A DNA stretch of 64,000 nt from UBA6176 sp032119375 (GTDB taxonomy: Bacteria; Verrucomicrobiota; Verrucomicrobiia; Limisphaerales; UBA9464), in assembly GCA_964430505.1 (NCBI GenBank), contig CAYSGH010000010.1:17136-81135 (forward strand), in the 5' to 3' direction. Below, piece after piece: positions 16,055 to 25,348 of this stretch (its first letter is position 1; every line of letters starts with the position of its first letter). A model generated the notes under the pieces. It was not told the origin of the DNA. It was given only the letters and a program-made list of their open reading frames with translations, and did not search any database. Position numbers and translations under genes: made by a program.

Positions 16055-17512
16055 TCATCCCACCACCGCCTTCACCACGTCGCCCGCCACGTCCGTCAGC
16101 CGGAAGTCCCTGCCGTTGAGCCGGAACACGAGCCGTTCATGGTCCAGGCCCAGCAGGTGCAGCATCGTCGCGTGCAGGTCGTTCACGCTCACCTTGTCCT
16201 GGACCGCCTTGTGCCCCACCTCGTCCGTCGCCCCGTGGTGCACCCCGCCCCGGACGCCGCCGCCCGCCATCCAGTACGTGAACGCGTGCGGGTTGTGGTC
16301 CCGGCCCGGGTTCGAGCCCTTCTGCGACACCGGCAACCGCCCGAACTCGCCGCCCCACACCACCAGCGTCTCGTCCAGCAGCCCGCGCCGCGCCAGGTCC
16401 TCGATCAAGGCCGCCACCGGCTGGTCCGTCTCCCGCGCGAACCCGCGGTGGTTGCCCGTGATGTCCTCGTGGCCGTCCCAGCTCCGCTGGTTCTCCATCC
16501 CGCCGGAGTAGATTTGCACGAACCGCACGCCGCGCTCGATGAGCCTCCGCGCCATCAGGCATTGCCCCGCGAAATGCCGGCAATGCGACTGGTCCAGCCC
16601 GTACAGGCGCCGCACTTCCTCGGGCTCGCGTCCCAGGTCGAAGGCCTCCGGCGCCGCCGACTGCATCCGGTGCGCCAGCTCGAAGCTCTCCATCCGCGCC
16701 GCCAGCTCGTCCGCCACCGGCGACGCCTCGCGATGCTCCCGGCCCAGCTCCGCCAGGAGGTCGAGCTGGGCCCTTCTCCCCGCCTCATCCACGCCGGCCG
16801 GTGGCCGCAGGTTGTCGATGGGCTCGCCCTTCGGACGCAGCCACGTGCCCTGGTATACCCCGGGCAGGAATCCCGCGCCCCAGTTGCTCGCGTGCCCCTT
16901 CGGCAAGCCCCGGTCCAAGGGGTCGCTCATCACCATGAAGGACGGCAGGTTCCTCCCCTCGCATCCCAGCCCGTACGTCACCCATGACCCCACACATGGG
17001 AACCCCATGCGCGTCGAGCCGGTGTTGATCATGAACAACGCCGGGCTGTGGTTGTTCGACTCCGTGTGGCACGAGTGCAGGAACGCCATCCGGTCCACGT
17101 GCCGCGACAGGTGCGGGAACAGGTCGCTCACCCACGTGCCGCTTTGCCCGTGGCGGGCCCACGCGAACGGCGACTTCATCAACGGCCCCACCGACTCGGT
17201 GAAGAAGCCCGTGCGCTTGTCGAAGCCTGCCAGCTCCTTGCCATGGCTGCGCTCCAGTTCCGGCTTGTAGTCCCACGTGTCCACCTGGCTGGGGCCGCCG
17301 TTCATGAAGAGCCAGATCACGTTGCGCGCCCGCGCCCGCGCATGCGCCGGACGCGGCGCCGTCGGGTCCAGCGCCGCCGCGCGCGCCCGGCCGCCCAGCA
17401 ACCCCGCGTCCGAAAGCACCGTCGCCAGGCCCAGCAGGCCCGCCCCGTTGCCCGCGCGCCGCAACATCTCGCGACGGCTCAGCCGCCCCTCACTCCAGAT
17501 ACGCGAATTCAT
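16055..17512 (-). CDS. DUF1501 protein, Tat-exported (second pair)
   Basis: A 485-residue protein of the DUF1501 family, which has an alkaline-phosphatase/sulfatase-like fold and no proven activity. The N terminus carries a twin-arginine signal (LSRREMLRRAGNGAGLLGLA). Conserved family segments include VIWLFMNGGPSQVDTWDYKP, SWVTYGLGCEGRNLPSFMVM, RRLIERGVRFVQIYSGG, LVVWGGEFGRLPVSQ and HATMLHLLGLDHERL. The ATG at 17512 was preferred to a TTG at 17521; either way the start overlaps the end of the upstream DUF1549/DUF1553 gene (23 bases from the ATG), showing the two are a coupled pair. Confidence 0.88.
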   Translation of the reverse strand: MNSRIWSEGRLSRREMLRRAGNGAGLLGLATVLSDAGLLGGRARAAALDPTAPRPAHARARARNVIWLFMNGGPSQVDTWDYKPELERSHGKELAGFDKRTGFFTESVGPLMKSPFAWARHGQSGTWVSDLFPHLSRHVDRMAFLHSCHTESNNHSPALFMINTGSTRMGFPCVGSWVTYGLGCEGRNLPSFMVMSDPLDRGLPKGHASNWGAGFLPGVYQGTWLRPKGEPIDNLRPPAGVDEAGRRAQLDLLAELGREHREASPVADELAARMESFELAHRMQSAAPEAFDLGREPEEVRRLYGLDQSHCRHFAGQCLMARRLIERGVRFVQIYSGGMENQRSWDGHEDITGNHRGFARETDQPVAALIEDLARRGLLDETLVVWGGEFGRLPVSQKGSNPGRDHNPHAFTYWMAGGGVRGGVHHGATDEVGHKAVQDKVSVNDLHATMLHLLGLDHERLVFRLNGRDFRLTDVAGDVVKAVVG

Positions 17513-20291
17513 CGAGTCCAAAGATCACCTGTCCCACGTCTGCCCAGGCCCGCACGCGCGCCCCACCGTCCGCCGCCCCGCGACCACGCACGTATGCCAG
17601 CGCCGCCGCCTGCTCCCGCGCCGTCGGATCCCGTCCCAAGGCCAGCCCGTACATCCGACGCGCCACCGCCTCGTCGGCATCCCGCCCGGCCCCAGCGCGC
17701 CGCGCCATGGCCTCCGCCCAGGATCGCACATGCGGCCCGTTCATGAGCAGCAGGGCCTGCGGGGCCACGGTCGTCACCGGCCGACGCGCCTGGCTCGTCA
17801 GCGGCTCCGGCGCGTCGAACGCCACCATGTCCCCCACCAACTGGCTCCGTTTGACCGTCAGGTACACGCTCCGCCGCCGCGTCGCCGGGTCCAGCGTCCC
17901 GCGGCCATACATCGCCGGGTCCAGCACGCCGGATGCCGCCAGCATCGCGTCGCGCAACGCCTCCGCCTCCAGCCGCCGCGGCGTCCAGCGCGACCACAGC
18001 GCGTTCGACGGGTCCGACGCGCGCTTCATGGCGTCCACCGCCGCCGACTGGCGATAGGTCGCGCTTTCGAGGATGAGCCGGTGCAAGGGCTTCAACCGCC
18101 ACCCGCCATGCACCAGCTCGCCCGCCAGCCAGTCCAGCAGCTCCGGGTGCGTCGGGCGCGCCCCTTGCGTCCCGAAGTCGTTGGGCGTCGCCACCAGCCC
18201 CGTCCCAAAGTGCTGTTGCCACACCCGGTTCACGATGACCCGGGCCACCAGGTGGCCTGCGCCCTGGTCCGCGTCCGTCAACCACGCCGCCAACGTCCGC
18301 CGCCGACCCGTGTGTCGCGCCCCTTCTGGCGGCCGCCATGTCCACCGATCCTCGGGCGCGCGCAGCAACACCGACAATAAGCCCGGCGTCGCCACCCCGT
18401 CCTTTTGCTCCGTGCTGCCCCGCCTCAGGAAATGCGTGGCCTCCAGGAAGTCGCCGCCCTGCGTGTGCATCCGCACCGCCGGATACCCCTCGGCACAGGC
18501 CAGCACCTTCGTCGTCGAGGGCTTCGGGGCCGCCTTCACGTGCGCCTCCAACCGGCCCGAAGCCTCGCGCCAACCCGGGTCCTCCACGCGCCACCACGCC
18601 ATCAAGGCGGCCCGCGCTCCCGCGTCCAGCCCGCGGCCCGCCCGCAACGCCGCCAACGCCTCCGCCACCGGCCCGGGCATCACCGCCCCCTTCAATGCCA
18701 GCTCCCCGCCGCGCCCCAGCGACAAGCGCGGCCGCCCGATGTTGTGCCGCGTGTTCAACTCAAACTCGAGCCGCACCTCCCACTCCGTCCCACCCTCGAA
18801 CCCCACGGGCTCCGCCAGCTCGAACACCGCCGCATGGTCCTCGCCAAACTTGGGATCCACCGCCCATCCCGTCGTGCGCTCGCCATCCAGGGCCGACGTC
18901 ACCGAAAGCCCGCCGGCGTTCTGCTCGAACGTCGCCCACGCCTTCCCGAAGGCCACCTCCCGCTTCTCGCCCCCCGAGGCCGGCCGCACCCACGCCCGCA
19001 CGCGGCTGAGCCCGATGTTGCCGTTGTCCGCGCGCCCGGGGCCGCCCCGCGTCATCGACGGATGCGCCAGCGCCTCCACGCGCAGCGCCCGAACGCCCCG
19101 CGCCGTCGTCCGCGACACGAACGTGTACTGGTCCGTGTCGCCGTTCTTGCCCTCCGCAAGGAACGACCCGTCGCCCAGCGGCCGCAACATCGCGCCCGCC
19201 CGGCTCTTCGCCTCCGTGGGCACCACCAGCTCCCACGCCGGCTCTGCCAGCCGCGCCGGCCCGCCCGACGCCACCCACGCGTCCAACCGCCCCGGCAACA
19301 CGTCCGCCTCGTAACGCCTCAACGCCTCCTCCAGCGGTCGCCGCTCCGCGTCGTGAATCGCCTTCGCCCGCCGATAACCCTCGGGATCCATGTCCACGTC
19401 CACCTCGGCCCGCACCGTCGTCGTGAACGTGGAAAGCAGCCGGTAGTAGTCGCGCGCGGGGATGGGGTCGAACTTGTGGTCGTGGCACCGCGCGCACCCC
19501 ACGGTCAACCCCAGGAACGCCGTGCCCGTCGTCGCCAGCATGTCGTCCATGGCGTCGTAGCGCGTGCGCTCCACCTCGTTGGCCGTGATTTGCGTGGGGA
19601 ACACGCCCGCCCCGAGGAACCCCGTCGCCATCATCGCCATCGGGTTGCCCGCGTCGTGCTCGTCCCCCGCCAACTGCCACCGCACGAAGTCATCGAACGG
19701 AAGGTCCGCGTTGAACGCGCGGATCACGAAGTCGCGGTAGTGAAACGCGTTCGGCCGGTCGTAGTCGTGCTCGAACCCGGAGCTCTCCGCGAACCGCGCC
19801 ACGTCCAGCCAATGCCGCGCCCAGCGCTCGCCATGCGCCGGGCTCGCCAGCAACCGCGCCACCCAGCGGCCCCATGCGTCCGGTGCCCCGTCCCGCTCGA
19901 GGGCCTCCACGTCCTCCGGCGACGGCGGCAACCCCGTCACGTCCAGCGCCGCCCGCCGCGCCAACGTCCGCACCGGGGCCTCCGGGGCCGGGCGGACGCC
20001 CTTGGCCTCCATCGCGGCCAACACAAAACGGTCCACCGGCGTCCGCACCCACGCCTCGTCGCGCACCTTCGGCGGCGTCACCCGCGCCAACGGCCGGAAC
20101 GACCACCACCCGCGGTCCGCGTCCGTCACCTGGCCCTTGTGCGTGGCGCGCCCGAGCCAGTTGACGTGGTCGGCCGGGAGCTTCGGCTCCTCCGCATGCA
20201 ACACGCCGCCCAAGCCCGCCGCACCGCAAGCCAGCCCGAGGAGCCACCTTCCCCATCCCAACGACCGGCCCTTTCGCCGCGCCCCCTTCAC
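17490..20291 (-). CDS. DUF1549/DUF1553 protein (second pair)
   Basis: A 933-residue exported protein. After a hydrophobic signal (about 10-32) the DUF1549 domain (about 85-300) shows VDRFVLAAMEAKG, LDVTGLPPSPEDV, ERWARHWLDVARFAES and, near residue 266, GCARCHDHKFDPI with a C-x-x-C-H heme-c-type motif. A beta-rich middle part (about 350-600) follows. DUF1553 (about 660-910) shows NRVWQQHFGTGLVATPNDFG, HRLILESATYRQS and VAPQALLLMNGPHV. These proteins are typical of Planctomycetes and Verrucomicrobia and are usually linked to polysaccharide-degradation loci, but the activity is unproven. It lacks the N-terminal PSCyt1 module often seen. The GTG start at 20291 overlaps the upstream DUF1501 stop (GTGA). 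Confidence 0.88.
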   Translation of the reverse strand: MKGARRKGRSLGWGRWLLGLACGAAGLGGVLHAEEPKLPADHVNWLGRATHKGQVTDADRGWWSFRPLARVTPPKVRDEAWVRTPVDRFVLAAMEAKGVRPAPEAPVRTLARRAALDVTGLPPSPEDVEALERDGAPDAWGRWVARLLASPAHGERWARHWLDVARFAESSGFEHDYDRPNAFHYRDFVIRAFNADLPFDDFVRWQLAGDEHDAGNPMAMMATGFLGAGVFPTQITANEVERTRYDAMDDMLATTGTAFLGLTVGCARCHDHKFDPIPARDYYRLLSTFTTTVRAEVDVDMDPEGYRRAKAIHDAERRPLEEALRRYEADVLPGRLDAWVASGGPARLAEPAWELVVPTEAKSRAGAMLRPLGDGSFLAEGKNGDTDQYTFVSRTTARGVRALRVEALAHPSMTRGGPGRADNGNIGLSRVRAWVRPASGGEKREVAFGKAWATFEQNAGGLSVTSALDGERTTGWAVDPKFGEDHAAVFELAEPVGFEGGTEWEVRLEFELNTRHNIGRPRLSLGRGGELALKGAVMPGPVAEALAALRAGRGLDAGARAALMAWWRVEDPGWREASGRLEAHVKAAPKPSTTKVLACAEGYPAVRMHTQGGDFLEATHFLRRGSTEQKDGVATPGLLSVLLRAPEDRWTWRPPEGARHTGRRRTLAAWLTDADQGAGHLVARVIVNRVWQQHFGTGLVATPNDFGTQGARPTHPELLDWLAGELVHGGWRLKPLHRLILESATYRQSAAVDAMKRASDPSNALWSRWTPRRLEAEALRDAMLAASGVLDPAMYGRGTLDPATRRRSVYLTVKRSQLVGDMVAFDAPEPLTSQARRPVTTVAPQALLLMNGPHVRSWAEAMARRAGAGRDADEAVARRMYGLALGRDPTAREQAAALAYVRGRGAADGGARVRAWADVGQVIFGLDEFAYLE

Positions 20292-21694
20292 GCGAGCACC
20301 CCCTTCACCACCTCGCCCGCCACGTCCGTCAGCCGGAAGTCCCGGCCCGCGTGCCGGAACGTCAGCAGCTCATGGTCCATCCCCATCAGGTGCAGGATCG
20401 TCGCGTGGAAGTCGTGCACGTGGACCCGGTCGCGCGCCGGCCGGATGCCATGCTCGTCCGAGGAGCCATGGACGCTCCCCGCGCGCACGCCTGCGCCCGC
20501 CAGCCACGACGAGAACACCCAGTGATGATGCTCCCGCCCCTTGGCGTCCGCCGCCGCGTTGAAGGGCGTCCGCCCGAACTCGGTCGTCCACACCACCAGC
20601 GTGTCGTCGAGCATGCCGCGCGACCGCAGGTCCTTGAGCAACCCGGCGATGGCTTGGTCCACGTTCCGCGCCAACGGCCGGTGCGTCTCCATGTCCCCGT
20701 GCGCATCCCAGTTGTCCGACGAGCCCACGTCGATCAACTCCACGAACCGCACCCCGCGCTCGGCCAGCCTTCGCGCCACCAGGCATTGCCACGCAAACCC
20801 CTTCGTGCTGCCCCGTTCCAGCCCATACAACCGCAGCGTCGCGTCCGTCTCCCGCGACAAGTCGAACACGTCCGGCATCTCCATCTGCATCCCGAACGCG
20901 GTCTCGAACGACCGCATGCGTGCCGCCAGCGCGGGGTCGTCCGCGCGCAGCCCCAGGTGTCGGCGGTTCATCCGCGCCAACGCCTCCAGCTCCGCCTCCT
21001 GGCGACCCGGCACCACCCGCGGACGCAGGTTCGCCACCGGCTCCGCCCCGGGCACCACCAACGTCCCCTGGTGCTCGGCCGGCAGGAAGTCGCTGGCCCA
21101 CACCTGGCCGCCCGCATACGGGTTCCGCGGCGCAATCACCACGAACGACGGCAGGTTCCGGTTCTCCGTCCCCAGCCCGTAGCTCACCCAGCTCCCGAGG
21201 CTCGGCCGCGCAAACGTGAACGACCCCGTGTGGATCCCCAGCGTCGCCTCGTAGTGGTTCGTGTGGTCCGACACCATCGACCGGATCACGCACAGCTCGT
21301 CCACGCAGCCCGCCATGTGCGGGAAGAGCTCGCTGACCTCCGTGCCGCAGCGCCCATGCGGCCGGAACGCCCATTGCGGCCGCTTCGCGAACATCTTGAA
21401 GTCCCCCTTCCGCCCCTGGAACTCGTCCACGCTCACCGTCTTGCCGTGGTCCCGCATCAACGCGGGCTTGGGATCCCATGACTCCACGTGCGACACCCCG
21501 CCGCTCATGTAGAGGAAGATCACCCGCTTGGCCTTGGGAGCCTTCAACGGCGGACGCGCCGCCAGCCCGCCCACGGCGCCGCCCGCCGTCTCGGCCGCCA
21601 TCCGCGACGCCAACGCCGGCACCAGCACCGTCCCCGCCGCGAGGGACCGCAGGAATCCCCGCCGCCCCAGCCCATGCCTCGTGAAGCCGTTCAT
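20288..21694 (-). CDS. DUF1501 protein, Tat-like export signal (first pair)
   Basis: A 468-residue DUF1501 protein. The signal reads GLGRRGFLRSLAAGTVLVPA, a twin-arginine-like start. Family segments are VIFLYMSGGVSHVESWDPKP, SWVSYGLGTENRNLPSFVVI, ARRLAERGVRFVELIDVG, LVVWTTEFGRTPFN and HATILHLMGMDHELLTF. It is similar to, but clearly diverged from, the other DUF1501 protein (16055-17512), so the pairs arose by old duplication or independent recruitment. It begins 11 bases after the large DUF1553 gene and overlaps the next DUF1549/DUF1553 gene by 4 bases. Confidence 0.88.
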   Translation of the reverse strand: MNGFTRHGLGRRGFLRSLAAGTVLVPALASRMAAETAGGAVGGLAARPPLKAPKAKRVIFLYMSGGVSHVESWDPKPALMRDHGKTVSVDEFQGRKGDFKMFAKRPQWAFRPHGRCGTEVSELFPHMAGCVDELCVIRSMVSDHTNHYEATLGIHTGSFTFARPSLGSWVSYGLGTENRNLPSFVVIAPRNPYAGGQVWASDFLPAEHQGTLVVPGAEPVANLRPRVVPGRQEAELEALARMNRRHLGLRADDPALAARMRSFETAFGMQMEMPDVFDLSRETDATLRLYGLERGSTKGFAWQCLVARRLAERGVRFVELIDVGSSDNWDAHGDMETHRPLARNVDQAIAGLLKDLRSRGMLDDTLVVWTTEFGRTPFNAAADAKGREHHHWVFSSWLAGAGVRAGSVHGSSDEHGIRPARDRVHVHDFHATILHLMGMDHELLTFRHAGRDFRLTDVAGEVVKGVLA

Positions 21695-21705
21695 CGCGTT
21701 GCCCC

Positions 21706-24700
21706 TCAATCCACCGTCAGAAATTCGTTGCTCGCGAACAACACCCGCGCCAAGGACGCCAGCGCCCCCTCGCCCCGGACCCGTGCATCCGAAAGAAATC
21801 GCACCCCGTCCTCCTGCTCCTCCGACGTCGGCGAACGCCCCAGCGCCATCCGGTACGCCGCCGTCACCCGGCCCGCGTCCCCCGACGCCGCCTCCATCGC
21901 GCGCGACGCCAGCCGCGCCGCCGCCGCGTGCACGAACGGGTCGTTCATGAAGTACAACGCCTGCGTCGGCACCGTCGTCGTCCGCCGCGTCGCCGTGCTC
22001 CCGTTCGGGTCTGCCCCGTCGAACAACGCCAGGAACGGATGCCGCTGCAATCGCTGCGTCATCAGGTACACGCTCCGCCGCTCGTGCCCGTAAACCGCCG
22101 TGAACGGTCCGTGCTGCGTGTAGCCCCACGCCGTGGGCGACGGGAACGGATGCCCGCCCCCGACGCGCCGCTCGAGCCCGCCCGACGCCGCCAACAGCGC
22201 ATCCCGCACCTCCTCCGCCCCCAGCCGACGCCGTGCAAACGGGGACCAAGCCTCGCCCTCCAACGCCGCGCCGCCGTCCTTCGCCGACGCCATCCCCACG
22301 CCCGGCTCCGGGCATTCCGCCCCGTTGCCTCCCCCGGCCGCGACGGGTCGTTCCAGCCCATGGCTGGCCTGCCGGTACGTCGCGCTCAGCACGATCAACC
22401 GGTGCATCGCCTTCATGGACCAGCCCATGCGCACGAACTCGGTCGCCAGGTGGTCCAGCAACGCCGGGTCCGAGGGCCGCGCGCCCCGCAGGCCAAAGTC
22501 ATTCGGGGTGGCCACCAACGCCGCGCCGAAGTGCCATTGCCAAATCCGGTTGGCCATCACCCGCGCCGTCAGCGGGTTGGACGCGTCCGTCAGCCATTGG
22601 GCCAGCTCCAGCCTCCCGCTGGATCGCGTCCCCTGGCCCACGCGCGCACCCCCCAACACCTTCAGGAACCCGCGCGGCACCACCTCGCCCGGTTGGTCCG
22701 GGTCGCCCCGCAACTGCACCCGTGCATCCCTCGGCGTGCCTTCCGAAACGGCGTAGGCCAGCTCCACCGGCCCCTCCACCAACAGCCTCTCCAGCTCGCC
22801 TCGCAGCGCCCCCGCTTGGCCCTCCAACGCCTCCAGTCGCGCCCGCAACGCCGCCGCCTTCTCGCGCCGATCCTGGTCAGCCACGGCCGACGCCGCCGCA
22901 TCGCGCCCCGGCAACGGATCGTCGCGCACCACGAGGTTGTCCGCATCCACCAACGGCCGCGGCCCGCCGACGTTCCCATGGCTATCGATGAACGTGTAGT
23001 CCACCACCCCGTCCCAGCCCGTGGCCAATGCTCCCTCAAACGCCACCGCGCCGCCCACCCCGTCCGCCGCCTCCACCACCCCCGCATACCGCCGGGCCGA
23101 AAGATCCATCCGTACCCGCACCTGATGCCATGCGCCCGGCTTCAGGGCCGTCACCCGCCGCCGCTCGTCCCCATCGCGGATCCACAACGCACCCCCATTG
23201 AAATGAACCTCCAACGCCGAGGACGTCCCGCCGCCGTGTCCGACGTAGTACCGCCACGTGCCCGGTTCCTGGCCATCGCCCGCGCAACGGAAGTCGAACC
23301 CTGCATGAAGTTCCTTCGCCTTGGCCGCCTCCCAGCGTCTCGGCAGCGTCTGCCCAAACCCGTTGTAGCCCTCCCCCGCCCCCATCCGCAGCCCCACGAC
23401 TCCCGCCGGGTACAGGTTCCGCCACGGGCTTTGCGAGGCCGCCGAGGCCTTCACCGAGGCGTTTGGCCCCGGGTGCCACGACCCCGACGGCGCCGCGCCA
23501 TCGCGTTGCAGCTCGAGGTCGCCGTCCATCCCCGACAACGCCTCCAATTCCTTGCGAAGCCCCGAGGGCGACGGCCCCTCCCACGCCAACTCGGGCAGGT
23601 CCCGCGTCACCTCCCGGAACGGCACCTCGCGCAGCTCCAGGTTGTCCAAGGCCAACGCCGCATGGGGATGATCCGACCGATCGGACCGATCGGACGGATC
23701 CCCCGAGGATCCCACCCCGACCCGCAGCGCTGCCAGCCCCGCCGCCGTCCCCAGCACGCGCACCGTCCCGATCTCACGTACGTTGCCCGGCACGCCCACC
23801 CGCGCGCGCGCGGTGCCGGCCGCGACGTCCACGTCCACCTGCACGTTGTGCCACTGGCCAGGCTCCGGGAGCGCCACCTCCACCGGTTGCCCGGCGTTGC
23901 CCTTCAACCACGCCCGATCCCCCGTGAACCGCACCTCCACGAGGGCCGCATCCCGCGACGCCCCCAGCCAGAGCCGGTGCGCGCCGGCCGGGTCCTTGGA
24001 CTCCAGGCCGGACTTGAAGTCGAGTTGCAGGTGCCAGGTTCCGGAGCGGCGCAACAGCCCGGCCACGGCCGGCGACACCGCCTGCTCCATCCACCATGCG
24101 TTCGTCCCCGAGGAGATGGACGCCCCCACCCGGCCCGACGGATGGACGCTGCGAAACGGGCTTTGCGCGTCCGTCGTCACCGCGATGACGCCCTCGTACA
24201 CCCAAGGCGGCACCAGCACCCCCTTGCTCCCGCCCGCCGCCGGGGCCTGCAGCTCCAGGTCCCCGTCCATCCCCTCCACCGGACGCAACACCGCCGAAGG
24301 CCCCGGCTTGCCCAGTGCCTCCAGCCGACGCGACACCTCCGACACGCGCCACTCATGCTCGCGCCACCGGGGCAACGCCTCGGACGGCGCCGCCACCGAC
24401 GCCATCGAACGCACCCGTTGCTTCTGCTCCGAGCCCGGGAACGAAAACCGCGTGCTCTCCAGGATCCCGTACAACGCGTAGTAATCCGACGCCGGCACCG
24501 GGTCGTACTTGTGCGCATGGCACCGCGCGCAGCCCAGCGTCAGCCCCAGGACCCCTTGTCCGATCGTGTCGATCGCGTCCTGCAACGTCAGGTGATGGTA
24601 GTTCTCCGAGTCGAACCCAAACCTGCGCGACACCGCCAGGAATCCCGTGGCCGTCACCCGTTCCCCATGCAACGCCGGGTCCCCCTGCATCGCCAGGACG

Positions 24701-25227
24701 TCGCCCGCCACCTGCTCCCGCACAAACACGTCATAGGGCTTGTCCGCGTTGAACGACCGGATCACGTAGTCCCGGTACCGCCAGGCCACCGGCACCGGAT
24801 AGTCCGCCGTCTCGCCCGCCGTGTCCGCGTACCGCGCCACGTCCAGCCAATGGCGTCCCCACCGCTCGCCGTAGGCCGACGACCCCAGCAGCCGCTCCAC
24901 CACGCGTTCATGGGCCTCGGGCGCCGTGTCCGCCTCGAAGGCATCCGCCTCCGCCGCCGTCGGCGGCAACCCCGTGAGGTCCAGCGTCACGCGACGCAGC
25001 CATGCACGCCGATCGGCCTCCGCCGCGGGCTTCCCGCCGCGGGACTCCAACCGCGCCAACACAAACCGGTCGATGCTGGTCCGGCACCAACCGGCGTCGC
25101 GCACGACGGGCGCTGGCGGGGCATGGACCGGCTGGAACGCCCAATGAGCCGAGGGATCCTCGCCGGCCATCAACGCGATGGAACCCATCGCAAGCACCGC
25201 CCCACATCTGTACGCTCGCCAACGCAT
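21706..25227 (-). CDS. Large DUF1549/DUF1553 protein with inserted lectin-like domains (first pair)
   Basis: A 1173-residue exported protein heading the four-gene unit. A signal peptide (about 1-21, YRCGAVLAMGSIALMAGE) precedes DUF1549 (about 35-250) with IDRFVLARLESRG, LDLTGLPPTAAEAD, WGRHWLDVARYADTAG and the heme-type GCARCHAHKYDPV near 222. Two related beta-sandwich segments follow, each beginning MDGDLELQ (about residues 325 and 570), containing AGTARARVGV- and QVRVRMDLSARRYAGV-like strands; they resemble LamG/concanavalin-type carbohydrate-binding folds. A coiled coil (about 770-815) joins to DUF1553 (NRIWQWHFGAALVATPNDFG, VPTQALYFMNDPFV). The ATG at 25227 was chosen because it starts the signal peptide. 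Confidence 0.87.
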   Translation of the reverse strand: MRWRAYRCGAVLAMGSIALMAGEDPSAHWAFQPVHAPPAPVVRDAGWCRTSIDRFVLARLESRGGKPAAEADRRAWLRRVTLDLTGLPPTAAEADAFEADTAPEAHERVVERLLGSSAYGERWGRHWLDVARYADTAGETADYPVPVAWRYRDYVIRSFNADKPYDVFVREQVAGDVLAMQGDPALHGERVTATGFLAVSRRFGFDSENYHHLTLQDAIDTIGQGVLGLTLGCARCHAHKYDPVPASDYYALYGILESTRFSFPGSEQKQRVRSMASVAAPSEALPRWREHEWRVSEVSRRLEALGKPGPSAVLRPVEGMDGDLELQAPAAGGSKGVLVPPWVYEGVIAVTTDAQSPFRSVHPSGRVGASISSGTNAWWMEQAVSPAVAGLLRRSGTWHLQLDFKSGLESKDPAGAHRLWLGASRDAALVEVRFTGDRAWLKGNAGQPVEVALPEPGQWHNVQVDVDVAAGTARARVGVPGNVREIGTVRVLGTAAGLAALRVGVGSSGDPSDRSDRSDHPHAALALDNLELREVPFREVTRDLPELAWEGPSPSGLRKELEALSGMDGDLELQRDGAAPSGSWHPGPNASVKASAASQSPWRNLYPAGVVGLRMGAGEGYNGFGQTLPRRWEAAKAKELHAGFDFRCAGDGQEPGTWRYYVGHGGGTSSALEVHFNGGALWIRDGDERRRVTALKPGAWHQVRVRMDLSARRYAGVVEAADGVGGAVAFEGALATGWDGVVDYTFIDSHGNVGGPRPLVDADNLVVRDDPLPGRDAAASAVADQDRREKAAALRARLEALEGQAGALRGELERLLVEGPVELAYAVSEGTPRDARVQLRGDPDQPGEVVPRGFLKVLGGARVGQGTRSSGRLELAQWLTDASNPLTARVMANRIWQWHFGAALVATPNDFGLRGARPSDPALLDHLATEFVRMGWSMKAMHRLIVLSATYRQASHGLERPVAAGGGNGAECPEPGVGMASAKDGGAALEGEAWSPFARRRLGAEEVRDALLAASGGLERRVGGGHPFPSPTAWGYTQHGPFTAVYGHERRSVYLMTQRLQRHPFLALFDGADPNGSTATRRTTTVPTQALYFMNDPFVHAAAARLASRAMEAASGDAGRVTAAYRMALGRSPTSEEQEDGVRFLSDARVRGEGALASLARVLFASNEFLTVD
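23670..23700. repeat. 9-nt tandem repeat inside the DUF1553 gene
   Basis: About three copies of GATCGGACC-like units lie in tandem and encode a Ser-Asp-Arg-Ser-Asp-Arg-Ser-Asp loop between two beta-sandwich strands. It is in frame and short, and is of the same 9-nt slippage class as the tract at 7531-7651. Confidence 0.65.
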
Positions 25228-25348
25228 CGGGAAGATGGTGGGCACGGTGCCAAGGACTCGCCCGTGCCGGAAGCCTTGGTTTCGGCCATGTGCGTCCGCC
25301 TCGTCCACGCCTTCCCGGTCGCGGCGCGGCGTTTCCACGGATCGGGAA

